Assembly: GCF_019880585.1 (NCBI RefSeq)
Contig: NZ_JAINVV010000001.1
Span: 310,001-374,000, forward strand
Source of the DNA: Sphingomonas colocasiae
Lineage (GTDB): Bacteria > Pseudomonadota > Alphaproteobacteria > Sphingomonadales > Sphingomonadaceae
Length of the DNA stretch: 64,000 bases
Direction of reading: 5' to 3'
The stretch's first letter is position 1, and the number at the start of each line of letters is the position of its first letter. Below are positions 8,271-19,680 of the stretch, piece after piece. Made by a program: the position numbers and the translations under genes. The notes under the pieces were generated by a model, which worked only from the letters and a program-made list of their open reading frames with translations, did not search any database and had not been told where the DNA came from.

Positions 8271-9695
8271 TCAAAGCACAGCCCGCTCTAGTCCAAAATC
8301 CACACGCCCCATCGGCGTCGGGGCCATCAGTCTTTGCACCGCGCCCGAAAGCCTGCGCGTCTCCTCCGGCACCAGCCGCTGATACCAGTGCGCATTGCCC
8401 GGACCGATGCCATGCTCCGCGCTGAAGCTGCCGCCATACTCCTCGACAACCGCGACGAACACCGCCGCGCGCGCGGCTTCGCCGATTTCCGGATCGAATG
8501 GTCCCGCCTCGGCGGGCCAGACCATGTTGAAGTGCAGCCCACCATCGCCGATATGCCCGAAATCGAGGATATGAAGCTGCGGCGCGATCGTCGACAGCCG
8601 CTTCGCCAGATCTTCGCGGAAACGCATCACGTCGCCCCGGCGGAGCGCGATATCGCAGGCGACGACCTTGCCGGCGGCGCGCAGCCCCTCGGGGACCGCA
8701 TGGCGGATCGCCCAGAGCCCATCGCCACGATCGACGGCGGTGTCGCGGATCGCGCCGCGCTCGAACCAGGGCATCAGCGTGGCGCCCAGCCTCTCTTCCA
8801 GCCATTCCGCATCGAACGCCGCGCCCGCCGCAAGCTCGACCAGCACGGCATAGTCGGGACGGACGCCGCCAAAGGGATCGCGCAGTCGCGGCACATGGTG
8901 CAATGCGGCGTCGAGGGCGGGGCCGGAAATCCCTTCGAACGCGGTCAGCAGCGTGCCGAATGCACCTTCGAGCGCGGTCAGCAACGCGGTCGCGGTTTCC
9001 GCGCGGTCGAGCGCGATCATTGCCGTCACCGTCGCGACGGGCTTGGGCGACAGCGCGAGCGTCGCGCGCGTCACGATGCCGAGCGAGCCGGAACTGCCGA
9101 CCAGAAGCTGCTTCAGGTCCAGCCCGACATTGTTCTTCCATAGCGCGGCGCCGAGCGTGATCAGGCGCGGTTCGGCGTCGGCCGTCACCAGTTCGATGCC
9201 GAGCAGGTTGCGGCGCACATCGCCATAGCGAAGGAAGCGTGCGCCACCGGTGTTTGCGGCGATCATCCCGCCCACGGAAGGGTCGGCGCCCAGATCGATC
9301 GGGAAGAACAGGCCGTGCTCGGCGGCGGCCGCATTGATCGCCGACAGCGGCACGCCGGCATCGACTTCGGCGGTGCGGTTGACCGGATCGATCACCGGGG
9401 GACGGGCGAGCCGTTCGAGCGAGAGCAGGACGGCGTCCCCCTCCGGTCCGGCGATGCCCGCCGCGACCAGCCCGGTGCGCGCGCCTTGCGGAACCAGCCG
9501 CACCTTTGTTTCCGTCGTCCGGCGGACGATCTCCAGCACCTGTTCGGCGCTCGACGGGCGCACCACCGCGAGCGGCGAACCGGTCGTGCCGCGTCCGTCG
9601 CTGGCATAGCCCGCCAGATCGCCGGCCTCGGTCAGCAGATTGGCAGGGCCGACAATCTCCGCCAGTGCGCGGAGCAGGGCAGCGTGATCGCTCAC
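8271..9695 (-). CDS. FAD-linked oxidase, probable D-2-hydroxyglutarate dehydrogenase
   Basis: A 474-residue protein with an N-terminal PCMH-type FAD domain (LVPQGARTGL near 70, DPSVGGMIAANTGG near 140) and a C-terminal FAD-oxidase domain ending with the HIGDGGLHFN metal-site motif. This is the GlcD/D2HGDH branch oxidising D-2-hydroxyacids. It overlaps hglS as GTGA (GTG start at 9695). HglS produces D-2-hydroxyglutarate, so the natural assignment is oxidation of that product to 2-oxoglutarate. D-lactate or glycolate oxidase is the sequence-only alternative. Confidence 0.85.
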   Translation of the reverse strand: MSDHAALLRALAEIVGPANLLTEAGDLAGYASDGRGTTGSPLAVVRPSSAEQVLEIVRRTTETKVRLVPQGARTGLVAAGIAGPEGDAVLLSLERLARPPVIDPVNRTAEVDAGVPLSAINAAAAEHGLFFPIDLGADPSVGGMIAANTGGARFLRYGDVRRNLLGIELVTADAEPRLITLGAALWKNNVGLDLKQLLVGSSGSLGIVTRATLALSPKPVATVTAMIALDRAETATALLTALEGAFGTLLTAFEGISGPALDAALHHVPRLRDPFGGVRPDYAVLVELAAGAAFDAEWLEERLGATLMPWFERGAIRDTAVDRGDGLWAIRHAVPEGLRAAGKVVACDIALRRGDVMRFREDLAKRLSTIAPQLHILDFGHIGDGGLHFNMVWPAEAGPFDPEIGEAARAAVFVAVVEEYGGSFSAEHGIGPGNAHWYQRLVPEETRRLSGAVQRLMAPTPMGRVDFGLERAVL

Positions 9696-10717
9696 GCCGC
9701 CCGCGTCATCGCGAAGATGCCCGTCGCGTTGCCGCTGTCGAAAGCGAGGTCGAGCCCGCCCGTCGCGGGATTGGTTTCGCGCGTGATGAATTCATAGAAG
9801 GAGCCGGGTACGGTCCGGCGAACCGACTTGTCGTCGTCGCCCAGAAATTCGCGCTCGACCGGATCGGCACGGAATGCGGTCTGGCGGACGCGGCCGCTGC
9901 CCGACACCTCGACGCGATCCTTGATCGGCCAGTCGGCATCGCGCAGCCGATCGGCCAGCGCATCGACATCGGCGACGCGGTCGGTCGCATGGTTGAAGGC
10001 ATTGCCCTCGGTCGCGATCCAGCCTGCCTCGGCCGAGCGGGCAAGCAGCGTTTCATAGTCGGAGACGCGGACGGCACCGTGATGACGTTCGAACGCGGCC
10101 GCGATCCGGGGAAGCATGGCGAGCGCCTGTGCGAACGGCACCGAGCCGTGGCGGCTGAAATCATGGAGCAGGGCGGCTTCCTCCGGCCCCAGCGGATCGC
10201 GCGATCCGCCGAACACGCGCCGGGCGGCGGCGCCGAACGCGTCGTCGAAGCGTTCGACATGCAGTTCGCTCACGAAATATTGCGGGATCGCCTCGGGCAT
10301 GTCGCGATGACAATAGGCATGGCCGGTCATCTTGAGCGCGGGCAGGGGGTAGACGCCCGCGACATGATAGCCGAGCGGCGCGAGAATGCGCGCAAAGGCT
10401 TCATGGCCGGCGGGCAGCCCGCCGGTCGGGCCGACGGGGAAGCGGATCGTACGCAGCGCGCCGTGATCGAACAGGATGCGCTCGCCGCGCGCCAGCCGCT
10501 CAGCGCCATAAGCGGCTCCGCTCGGGACCCGCGCCAGCAACCCGTCGAACAGAGTCACGCCCAGCGCCATCGCGAAAACCGCGCGAGAGACATTGGGGCC
10601 GGTTTCGGCGAGCAGGCGCGCATCGATCGCCAGCGCGTCGAGCGCCGTCTTGCCGGCTGCCTCGCCCAGTGTCCCGACGACGAGCCGCTCGATCGTGCTT
10701 TCATTCCCGCTGTGCAT
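9692..10717 (-). CDS. hglS: 2-oxoadipate dioxygenase/decarboxylase (DUF1338, HglS)
   Basis: A 341-residue DUF1338/YdcJ-family protein. The family member HglS from Pseudomonas putida converts 2-oxoadipate to D-2-hydroxyglutarate with Fe(II), finishing lysine catabolism. Its His-His-Glu metal site has clear counterparts: H85 in FDHGALRT, H243 in FNHATDRV and E309 in SFYEFITRE, with near-identical spacing. The ATG at 10717 has a GGAGGT box five bases upstream; an in-frame TTG at 10729 overlaps that box and was rejected. The next gene, coupled by GTGA, is the matching dehydrogenase, and a divergent LysR gene lies 76 bp away. Confidence 0.9.
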   Translation of the reverse strand: MHSGNESTIERLVVGTLGEAAGKTALDALAIDARLLAETGPNVSRAVFAMALGVTLFDGLLARVPSGAAYGAERLARGERILFDHGALRTIRFPVGPTGGLPAGHEAFARILAPLGYHVAGVYPLPALKMTGHAYCHRDMPEAIPQYFVSELHVERFDDAFGAAARRVFGGSRDPLGPEEAALLHDFSRHGSVPFAQALAMLPRIAAAFERHHGAVRVSDYETLLARSAEAGWIATEGNAFNHATDRVADVDALADRLRDADWPIKDRVEVSGSGRVRQTAFRADPVEREFLGDDDKSVRRTVPGSFYEFITRETNPATGGLDLAFDSGNATGIFAMTRAA

Positions 10718-10793
10718 GATTACCTCCAACGCGATATGGCGCTCCTCTGACGTGAATGCTAAGCTGAGGCAAACGCGAAGGGGTCATCTGCTG

Positions 10794-11705
10794 ATGACAG
10801 ATTGGAATGAAGGCGCGCGCAGACTGTTGCCGCCCATGGGAGCGCTGAACAGTTTCGCTGCGGCGGCGCGGCTCGGCAGCTTTTCGCGCGCGGGAGAGGA
10901 AGTGGGACTGACTCAGAGCGCGGTCAGCCGGCAGGTGGCGCTGCTCGAAGACTGGTTGCAGACGCCCTTGTTCACCCGCGCGGGCCGCCGGGTGAGCCTG
11001 AATGCGGAAGGCCGCGCCTATGCCGAAGAGGTGGGGCCGGCGCTCGATCGCATCCGCCGGGCGACGGCGCGGCTGTCGGGCGGTCGGCCGACCAATGAGC
11101 TCAGCATCGCGACGCTGCCCAGCTTCGGCATGCGCTGGCTCGCGCCACGGCTGCCACGGCTCACCGCGCGCCATCCCGAACTGGTTGTCAATTTCGCCGC
11201 GCGCTCCTTTCCCTTCGCCTTCGCCGACGAGCCGTTCGACGCGGCGATCCATTTCGGCCGGGCCGATTGGCCCGATGCGGTGCATGATTTCCTGTTCCGC
11301 GAGGCCGCGATCCCGGTCTGCTCGCCCGACTGGCTCGCCGCCAACCCGATCCGCGAGCCCGCCGACTTCATCGGCAAGAGCCTGTTGTTTCAGACGTCGC
11401 GCCGCACCGCCTGGGATCGTTGGTTCCGTGCGGCCGGGGTCGAGGCGTTCGCGGCCGGCGGGCCGGTGTTCGAACATTTCCTGATGCTGGCGCAGGCGGC
11501 GGCGGCTGGGGCGGGAGCGGCGCTGATCCCCAGCTTCCTGATCGAACCCGAATTGTCGGCGGGCAGCCTGGTCTGCCCGATCGAGATCCCGCTTTCGACC
11601 GACGAGGCCTATTATCTCGTCTATCCCGAGGCGGCGGCGGCGAATGCGCCGCTCGCACGATTCAGGGCGTGGATCGATGAGGAGGCGCAAGGCGTTCCCG
11701 CCTGA
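10794..11705 (+). CDS. LysR-family transcriptional regulator (GcvA-like)
   Basis: A 303-residue regulator: winged helix-turn-helix at about 18-75 (QSAVSRQVALLEDWLQTPLF) and a LysR substrate-binding domain with the GcvA-group RSFPFAFADEPFDAAIHFG stretch. The start ATG at 10794 was chosen because the HTH begins about 17 residues in; the longer frame runs through the hglS promoter. Divergent orientation with a 76-bp shared gap suggests it controls hglS and the dehydrogenase and responds to a lysine-pathway intermediate. That role is inferred from position only. Confidence 0.9.
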   Translation: MTDWNEGARRLLPPMGALNSFAAAARLGSFSRAGEEVGLTQSAVSRQVALLEDWLQTPLFTRAGRRVSLNAEGRAYAEEVGPALDRIRRATARLSGGRPTNELSIATLPSFGMRWLAPRLPRLTARHPELVVNFAARSFPFAFADEPFDAAIHFGRADWPDAVHDFLFREAAIPVCSPDWLAANPIREPADFIGKSLLFQTSRRTAWDRWFRAAGVEAFAAGGPVFEHFLMLAQAAAAGAGAALIPSFLIEPELSAGSLVCPIEIPLSTDEAYYLVYPEAAAANAPLARFRAWIDEEAQGVPA

Positions 11706-11708
11706 GCG

Positions 11709-12353
11709 TCATTCTCCGGGGCGCGGTGCCAGCCGACGCAGCGTCAGTCGCGAGAGTTCGAGCGCGCGGTCGCGCGGCATGCGCGTGGGCGACAGGCAGA
11801 AATCGATCCAGAGCCCGTCCGTCACCGCCGAAAGCAGTGCAGCGAGATCGTCGGCCGGCACCGGCCCGGGCGGCAGGCGCCGCACCGCTTCGGCCAGCAT
11901 CTCGCGCAGCCGGTAATTGTAATCCTCGCTGACCGCCGCGAATTCCGCGTTGCTGCGCACCAGCGTCCAGAAGGCGATCCATGCGCCCAATATGTCGGGA
12001 TTGGCCCATTCGTCGGAGAACAGCATCACCAGGAAGCGGTCGATCGTTTCCCATGGATCGTCGTGCGGCAACGCCATTTCCGCCTCGAAGCGGACGATCA
12101 CGCTGTCGCACAACTCCTGATAGGTTTCGAGGAGCAGGTTTTCGGGATTCTTGAAATAATGGCGGAGCAGGCCGTGCGAGACGCCCGCCTGGCGGCAGAT
12201 CTCACGGCCCGTGGTGCCACGCGCGCCCAGCCGGGCAAGGCAACTGATGGTGACCGCGAGCAGATCCTGGCGGCGCACGGTCGGCGCCTGACGGCGCACG
12301 CGTCGCCTGGGCTTCGCTGCGGCTTCGGCGTTTGTTTCCACGGACTTGGTCAT
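11709..12353 (-). CDS. TetR-family regulator (BetI-like)
   Basis: About 214 residues: a Lys/Arg-rich N-terminal tail, a TetR HTH (TTGREICRQAGVSHGLLRHYF at about 50-70, BetI-style) and a BetI-type C-terminal ligand domain. It is convergent with the LysR gene (three bases between stops). ATGs at 12353 and 12365 are both possible starts; the first gives the usual length. No neighbouring target is obvious; the HTH resembles choline and amine regulators, so a local amine or amino-acid ligand is possible. Confidence 0.85.
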   Translation of the reverse strand: MTKSVETNAEAAAKPRRRVRRQAPTVRRQDLLAVTISCLARLGARGTTGREICRQAGVSHGLLRHYFKNPENLLLETYQELCDSVIVRFEAEMALPHDDPWETIDRFLVMLFSDEWANPDILGAWIAFWTLVRSNAEFAAVSEDYNYRLREMLAEAVRRLPPGPVPADDLAALLSAVTDGLWIDFCLSPTRMPRDRALELSRLTLRRLAPRPGE

Positions 12354-12412
12354 CGCCCGGTGCATATCGCAGCCGGCCGGGCGCACAGCAAGCGTTCAGA
12401 CGGAATCGTGCG

Positions 12413-13747
12413 TCAATTGCCCACCGGCACGCCGAACAGATCGTGCTCGTCGGCATCCTCGATCTCGACCGCGACGATATCGCCGGGTTTCAGGCCGTCG
12501 GCGTCGCGCAGATGGACTTCGCCGTCGATCTCGGGCGCATCGGCCTTGGATCGGCCGGTGGCGCCGCCCTCGTCGTCGGCAGCATCGATGATGACGTCGA
12601 GCGTGCGGCCGATCTTGGCCTCCAGCTTCTCCGCCGAAATACGTGCGGTCAGTTCCATCAGCCGGGCGTAGCGTTCTTCCTTCACCTCCTCCGGCACCGG
12701 ATCGGGCAGGTCGTTGGCGGCGGCGCCCTCGACGGGCTCGAAGCGGAACGCGCCGATGCGGTCGAGCCGCGCTTCTTCCAGCCAGTCCATCAGATAGCGG
12801 AAATCATCCTCGGTCTCGCCGGGGAAGCCGACCACGAAGGTCGAGCGGACGGCGATGTCCGGGCAGATGTCGCGCCACGTCTTGATGCGTTCCAGCACCT
12901 TGGCTTCGTTGGCGGGGCGCTTCATCGCGCGCAGCACGTTGCGGCTGGCATGCTGGAAGGGGATGTCGAGATAGGGAAGGATCAATCCCTCGGCCATCAG
13001 CGGGATGACCTGATCGACATGCGGATAGGGATAGACATAGTGGAGCCGCACCCACGCACCCAGGCTGCCCAGCTCGCGTGACAGGTCGGTCATGTGTGCG
13101 CGGACTTCGCGGCCATGCCATTCGCGCGGCTGGTGGCGGATATCGACGCCATAGGCCGAGGTATCCTGGCTGATCACCAGCAATTCCTTCGTGCCGGCGG
13201 CGACCAGCTTTTCGGCTTCGCGCAGGATCGCGTCGGGGCGCCGGCTGACCAGATCGCCGCGCAGCGACGGGATGATGCAGAAGGCGCAGCGATGATTGCA
13301 GCCTTCGGAGATCTTCAGATAGCTGTAGTGACGCGGCGTCAGCTTCAGGTCGCGCTCGGGCACCAGGTTGAGGAAGGCGGAGGGGGGCATCGGCGCCGCT
13401 TCGTGCACCGCGCCGACGACTTCCTCATATTGATGCGCGCCGGTGATCGCGAGCACGCCGGGAAAGCGTGCGCGGATCGCTTCGGCTTCCTTGCCCATGC
13501 AGCCGGTGACGATGACGCGGCCATTCTCCGCGATCGCCTCGCCGATCGCCTCCAGGCTCTCCTCCTTCGCGGAATCGAGGAAACCGCAGGTGTTGACGAG
13601 CACGACATCGGCGCCGGCATAGTCGGGCGACATGCTGTAGCCGTCGGAGCGCAGCTTGGTCAGGATGCGTTCGCTGTCCACAAGGTTCTTGGGACAGCCG
13701 AGCGAAACCATGCCGACTTTCGGCGGAGAGGGAAGTTGGAGTGCCAT
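12413..13747 (-). CDS. rimO: ribosomal protein uS12 methylthiotransferase RimO
   Basis: A 444-residue radical-SAM methylthiotransferase that adds the beta-methylthio group to an aspartate of ribosomal protein S12. N-terminal MTTase cluster cysteines are C18 (GCPKN), C54 (NTCGF) and C83 (TGCMG); radical-SAM cysteines are C150, C154 and C157 (CNHRCAFC); a TRAM domain ends the protein. The start at 13747 places the first cysteine at the usual distance; the longer frame begins upstream without a recognisable ribosome binding site. RimO is favoured over MiaB by the [14 protein letters not shown] context. Confidence 0.95.
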   Translation of the reverse strand: MALQLPSPPKVGMVSLGCPKNLVDSERILTKLRSDGYSMSPDYAGADVVLVNTCGFLDSAKEESLEAIGEAIAENGRVIVTGCMGKEAEAIRARFPGVLAITGAHQYEEVVGAVHEAAPMPPSAFLNLVPERDLKLTPRHYSYLKISEGCNHRCAFCIIPSLRGDLVSRRPDAILREAEKLVAAGTKELLVISQDTSAYGVDIRHQPREWHGREVRAHMTDLSRELGSLGAWVRLHYVYPYPHVDQVIPLMAEGLILPYLDIPFQHASRNVLRAMKRPANEAKVLERIKTWRDICPDIAVRSTFVVGFPGETEDDFRYLMDWLEEARLDRIGAFRFEPVEGAAANDLPDPVPEEVKEERYARLMELTARISAEKLEAKIGRTLDVIIDAADDEGGATGRSKADAPEIDGEVHLRDADGLKPGDIVAVEIEDADEHDLFGVPVGN

Positions 13748-13814
13748 GGGAGCGCGCCACATAGTGGTTATGGGCGCAAATGTCATCAGGTAGCGACACT
13801 CTCCGCCTGATCGG

Positions 13815-14855
13815 TTATTTCAGCCTGCCGTCTCCGCGAACGATCGCGAGGATCGTGTCCCCCGCCTGCAGGGTCCGCGCGTCGGGATGCCAGAAGGGGA
13901 TCGGCTCGCCGCCGCGATAGATGCGGACGCCGATGCCGTCGCCGATGGCGGCCAGGGGCTTGCCGACCTCGTCCGCCGAAACCGCGCGTTCGGTCAGCTT
14001 CACGCTGCCGTCGGTGGCCGCGAGATCGGCCATATAATCGGCGATATGCGGGCCATGGCATGATCCGGCGAGCAAGAGCCCCGCAAAGCTGACCGGATTG
14101 ATCACCGTGGTGGCGCCGGCCTGACGCGCGAGGATCTCGTTGTCCTCGGCGCGGACCAGAACGCTGATCGGCACCGTGTCGGCCAGATGGCGGACGGTGA
14201 GCACGATCAGGATCGAGGTGTCGTCGCGTCCCGCCGAGACGATGACGTTGCGGGCGCGGTCGATCTTGACCGCCTTCAGCGTCTCGTCGCGCGTCGCATC
14301 CGCCTCGATCACGGCGCAGCCGCACGCCGCCGCGCGCTCGAGAGCGATGGGCGAGGTGTCGATCACCACGATCTCACGCGCATCGGTGCCGCGCGCGAGC
14401 AGTTCCTGCACCGACTCGGATCCGCTGGTGCCGAAACCGCAGACGACGATATGGTCGTGAAGATTCTTCTGGATCAGCTTCATGCGCCATTTGTCCCAGG
14501 TTCGCTTGAACACGAAATTATAGGCCGTGCCCAGAAAGACGAGCACGACGAACACACGGATCGGCGTGACGATCAGTGCATCGAACAGCCGCGCCCGTTC
14601 GGAAACCGGTGCGATGTCGCCATAGCCAGTCGTCGTGATCGAGATCATCGTGAAATAGATCACATCGATGAAGCTGACATGCCCGTCATAATTGTCGCGC
14701 AGACCCGTGCGGTCGATCCAATGAACCCCCACCGCGATGCCGACGAGCGCGAGCACGAACAGCACGCGCCAGCCGATCGAGAGCCAGACCGGCGTGCGCG
14801 AATTGCGCTGCAATGTCTCGTAACGCAGGTCGAGACGGGATTTGCGGATCGCCAT
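13815..14855 (-). CDS. potassium channel with RCK/TrkA domains
   Basis: A 346-residue two-helix K+ channel subunit. Two membrane helices (about 25-47 and 88-110) bracket the pore loop with selectivity filter TTTGYGD. A Rossmann-type TrkA-N domain follows ([13 protein letters not shown] near 140), then a TrkA-C ligand domain to the end. It would conduct K+ across the inner membrane gated by nucleotide or ion binding. Its start overlaps the stop of the LysM/M23 gene (TGATG), so it is the last member of a serS-surE-lipoprotein-channel series. Confidence 0.92.
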   Translation of the reverse strand: MAIRKSRLDLRYETLQRNSRTPVWLSIGWRVLFVLALVGIAVGVHWIDRTGLRDNYDGHVSFIDVIYFTMISITTTGYGDIAPVSERARLFDALIVTPIRVFVVLVFLGTAYNFVFKRTWDKWRMKLIQKNLHDHIVVCGFGTSGSESVQELLARGTDAREIVVIDTSPIALERAAACGCAVIEADATRDETLKAVKIDRARNVIVSAGRDDTSILIVLTVRHLADTVPISVLVRAEDNEILARQAGATTVINPVSFAGLLLAGSCHGPHIADYMADLAATDGSVKLTERAVSADEVGKPLAAIGDGIGVRIYRGGEPIPFWHPDARTLQAGDTILAIVRGDGRLK

Positions 14856-15904
14856 CAGGCCGGCGGCAGGTGCTTGAGCGGATCGACCGGCTTGCTGTTC
14901 TGCCGGATCTCGAAATGGAGCTGGGGCTGGTCGGCGAAGCCGGACTGGCCGCTGCGCCCGATCACCTGGCCGCGTTTCACCGCCTGCCCACGCGAGACCA
15001 GCAATTCCTGCGCATGGCCATAGGCCGTCGCCCAGCCGCTGCCATGGCGGATCAGGATCAGCCCGCCATAGGCGTTCACGCCGTCACCGACATAGGCGAC
15101 CACGCCGTCCGCCGCCGCCTTGATATCGGTGCCGCGCGGCAGCGCGATATTGACGCCCTGATTGATCTGGCCTTTTCCACTCGGGCCGAAACGCGTGAGC
15201 AGCCGGCCGGTTGCCGGCCAGCCGAAGCCGCCATGAAAACTCGCCGGCACGGCCACGGCCGCAGTGGGCGGCAAGGTGCGTGCCGCGGTGGCAACGGGGC
15301 GGGCAGGGGGCTTGCCTTCCGGTTGGGCGGGCTCGCCGCCGCTCAGGATCGAGGCGATATCGAGCCGGAAGGCGGCCGCGCGCTGCTCCATCGTCTGGCG
15401 CGCGGGCGGCACCGCCGCATCGGGCAGCGCCAGGCGCTGGCCGACGCGCAGCACGAAAGGTTCCTGCAGGCCGTTGAGCGCGAGAATGTCCGACCAGCCG
15501 ACGCCATAGGCGCGGGCGATCGCGATGCCGGTCTCGCCCTGGCCGACCTTGTGATAGCGTCCGGCGGGAATACGCAGCATCTGGCCGGGAAAGATGGTGT
15601 AGGGTGCGGCGAGACTGTTGGCGCGCGCGATCGCTTCGGATCCCGCCCCGGTCTTTTCACCCACGCCGCGCAGCGTATCGCCGTCGAGCACACGGTAGAG
15701 CGAGCCCTCCACCTGTTTCGCGCCGGCGGACGCCGGTTTCGCTTCCCAGGCCGGCGGCGTTTCCGGCAGATTGGCGATCTCGGTTTCGAGCATCGGCACG
15801 GGCGGCGGCGGAGCGGGAGGCGTGTTTCCGGCACGCGGCACGCAACCCGCCGCGAGCAGCGTCGTCGCTGCGATGATGCTTCTGGTCCCCACCCTAGCGC
15901 CCAT
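14855..15904 (-). CDS. nlpD: LysM/M23 peptidase-family lipoprotein (NlpD-like)
   Basis: A 349-residue outer-membrane lipoprotein: signal peptide with lipobox LLAAGC at residues about 17-22, a proline-rich linker, two LysM peptidoglycan-binding modules (YRVLDGDTLRGVG and YHKVGQGETGIAIA) and a C-terminal M23/LytM domain. In the LytM region the usual H-x3-D metal motif is replaced by NQGVNIALPRGT, and HFEIRQN remains. This is a typical degenerate NlpD/EnvC domain that activates amidases rather than cutting peptidoglycan. The ATG at 15904 gives a normal signal peptide; the TTG-type extension to 15940 adds 12 residues. Downstream of surE, as nlpD often is. Confidence 0.85.
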   Translation of the reverse strand: MGARVGTRSIIAATTLLAAGCVPRAGNTPPAPPPPVPMLETEIANLPETPPAWEAKPASAGAKQVEGSLYRVLDGDTLRGVGEKTGAGSEAIARANSLAAPYTIFPGQMLRIPAGRYHKVGQGETGIAIARAYGVGWSDILALNGLQEPFVLRVGQRLALPDAAVPPARQTMEQRAAAFRLDIASILSGGEPAQPEGKPPARPVATAARTLPPTAAVAVPASFHGGFGWPATGRLLTRFGPSGKGQINQGVNIALPRGTDIKAAADGVVAYVGDGVNAYGGLILIRHGSGWATAYGHAQELLVSRGQAVKRGQVIGRSGQSGFADQPQLHFEIRQNSKPVDPLKHLPPA

Positions 15905-16001
15905 GCCTTTCAGACTAGCATAGATTTCAGCGGTTTGCATTCACCGTGATGCTTGTTCGGGAAAGCGCGGAAGAGCGCTTTCTGGCCGGCACCGACTTCC
16001 C

Positions 16002-16765
16002 TCATCGATAGAGCGCGTCAACTGCGGCCATCGATTCGTCGTGTGTCAGGTCCAGATGCAGCGGCGTCACCGTGATCCAGTCCTCCGCGATCGCTTCGAG
16101 ATCGGTGGCGTTGCCCGGGGTATGTTCGGTCGTGCCCAGGCCGAACCAGTAATAGGGATAGCCGCGCGGATCGGTGCCCTTGACGATGCGGGTGCGGCCA
16201 TAATCGTGGAAGCCCTGGCGCACCGCCTTCACGCCGCGCACCGCGTCGGGCGTGGTCGCGGGGAAATTGACGTTGATCAGCGTCCGGAACGGCATCTTCA
16301 TGCCGATGAGCGGGCGCAGCACGCGCTCTCCCCATGCCTCGGCGACGGCGAAGGGCACGCTGTCCCCCATGCCTTCGCGGGCATAGACCTGGCTCAGCGC
16401 GATCGCCGGCACGCCCGCGAGCGCGCCTTCCATCGCCGCCGAAACCGTACCCGAATAAGTGACGTCCTCGCCGAGATTGGCGCCGCGATTGACGCCTGAG
16501 AGCACGAGATCGGGCTTGTCGCCCTCGATCAGATGGCCAAGCGCCATCAGCACCGAGTCGGTGGGCGTGCCGCTGACCGACCAGCGGCGTTCGCCATGAC
16601 GGCGGACGCGGACCGGGCGGCTGAGCGTCAGCGAATGGCCGGCACCCGACTGTTCCTCCGACGGCGCCACCACCCACACATCGTCCGAAAGGGCGCGGGC
16701 GATGCTCTCCATCACTTTCAGTCCCGGCGCGTGGATGCCGTCATCGTTGGTGACGAGGATACGCA

Positions 16766-16766
<1 letters not shown>
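16002..16766 (-). CDS. surE: 5'-nucleotidase/3'-nucleotidase SurE
   Basis: A 254-residue stationary-phase survival nucleotidase. The N-terminal MRILVTNDDGIHAPGL metal-binding motif and SGVNRGANLGEDVTYSGTV are diagnostic. It dephosphorylates nucleoside monophosphates and short polyphosphates in the cytoplasm. The start overlaps the serS stop (TGATG). The pcm gene often found between surE and nlpD is absent here. Confidence 0.96.
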
Positions 16767-18579
<1,813 letters not shown>

Positions 18580-18591
18580 TCCGCCGGACTC

Positions 18592-18630
18592 AAAAAAGGA
18601 GCGGCGCGTCCGGGGTTGAGGACGCGCCGC
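18592..18630 (-). terminator. intrinsic terminator of the serine-rich protein gene
   Basis: A perfect 11-bp stem (GCGGCGCGTCC / GGACGCGCCGC) with an 8-base loop at 18601-18630 is followed on the minus strand by CCTTTTTTG. It lies 28 bases beyond the stop of the gene ending at 18658 and faces the convergent host-attachment gene. Confidence 0.9.
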
Positions 18631-18657
18631 CCATGCGTTGGGCTCTACAAATCCCGT

Positions 18658-19680
18658 TTACGGCTTGGGCTTGGCCAGTCGCTTGCGCGCAACAAGCGCC
18701 GCCGCCGCCGCACCGAAGAGCAGCACGACTGGCGGTGCCGGAACCGGCGTGCCGCTCGATCCGGAGCTGCCCGAGCTGCCATGGCTGCTTGACCCGTGGC
18801 TGCTGGAGCCGTGCCAGCCGCTCGACCCGCCAAAGCTGCTCGACGAGCTGGAGCTGCTCGACGAGGACGAGCTGGAACTGCTCGAGCTCGACGAACTCGA
18901 ACCGCCCGTGGACGTGCTGCTGCTGCTGCCCGAGCTGGTGCTCGACGAGCTGGATCCGCTGCTGCCCGACGAACCCGAGCTGCCGCTGGAACCATGATGG
19001 CCGCTCGACCCATGATGCCCGCTCGATCCGTGATGGCCGCTCGATCCGTGCGGCGGCTTGGGCGGCTTGCCGCCCGTCGATCCGCCGGAACTGCTCGACG
19101 AGCTGGAACTGCTCGAAGAAGACGAGCTGGAGCTGCTGCTGGAACTGGACGAGCTCGACCCGCCGGTGGACGTGCTGGTGCTCGAACCGCCACTCGAGGT
19201 GGACGTGCTCGATCCACCCGAACCGCCGCTCGATGTGGAGGTGGAACCGCCGCTCGACGTCGAAGAAATGACGATATTGCCGCCCGAGCTGCCACCGCCG
19301 AAGAAGCCGCCGCCACCGAAGAAGCCACCACCGCCAAAGCCGCCGCTGCCGCCGACCATCACCGGACCGCCACCGCCGCCGCCGCCTTCGAACGGGACGC
19401 CGGCATAGGGGATGGGAGGCATCGGTGCCTGCGCGACTGTCACCACGGCGGGCATCGCACAGGCGGTTTGCGTCGTGGTGGTCACCACGCGCTTGATCCG
19501 CTTGACGGGGCGCTTCGCGTAACGGACGCGCTTCACCGGCCGCTTGACCGCCTTCGCGCTTTTCGCGCTGGTCACATGAGCGGGGCGGGGCGCATCGGCG
19601 ATGTGCATCGCGCCGCCGCCGACGATCGCGCCGCCGCAGGTGCAAGCGCAGAGTTTCGCCAAGGCCATCCGAACAGACAT
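18658..19680 (-). CDS. exported serine-rich low-complexity protein with PEP-CTERM-like anchor
   Basis: About 340 residues. From the N-terminus: a signal-like segment (MSVRMALAKLCACTCGGAIVG), a basic Lys/Arg/Val stretch (about 45-75), a Gly-rich segment with GGGGFFGGG repeats (about 105-135), long poly-serine blocks broken by GGS and TST units, a His-containing tandem GSSGHH repeat (about 230-250), and a C-terminal TPVPAPP motif, hydrophobic helix and RKR tail. This tail is the layout of a PEP-CTERM/exosortase sorting signal with a variant motif. It would be a cell-surface or exopolysaccharide-associated protein. A strong terminator follows. The antisense Leu/Glu frame is a shadow. Confidence 0.8.
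   Translation of the reverse strand: MSVRMALAKLCACTCGGAIVGGGAMHIADAPRPAHVTSAKSAKAVKRPVKRVRYAKRPVKRIKRVVTTTTQTACAMPAVVTVAQAPMPPIPYAGVPFEGGGGGGGPVMVGGSGGFGGGGFFGGGGFFGGGSSGGNIVISSTSSGGSTSTSSGGSGGSSTSTSSGGSSTSTSTGGSSSSSSSSSSSSSSSSSSSSSSSSGGSTGGKPPKPPHGSSGHHGSSGHHGSSGHHGSSGSSGSSGSSGSSSSSTSSGSSSSTSTGGSSSSSSSSSSSSSSSSSSSSSSFGGSSGWHGSSSHGSSSHGSSGSSGSSGTPVPAPPVVLLFGAAAAALVARKRLAKPKP
18991..19050. repeat. 18-bp tandem repeat inside the serine-rich gene
   Basis: Three to four imperfect 18-base units encode GSSGHH on the minus strand. They differ mainly at third codon positions, so the peptide repeat is conserved while the DNA drifts, suggesting selection on the protein. The unit number is a likely site of strain variation. 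Confidence 0.65.

Noticed and set aside
10718-10793. LysR T-N11-A operator between hglS and the LysR gene
   Set aside because: A GCTAAGC-centred sequence is present but no convincing symmetric T-N11-A box stood out.
19058-19408. Leu/Glu-rich frame on the plus strand opposite the serine-rich gene
   Set aside because: The pattern arises from reading serine codons backwards; the minus strand has a signal peptide, sorting-like tail and terminator.
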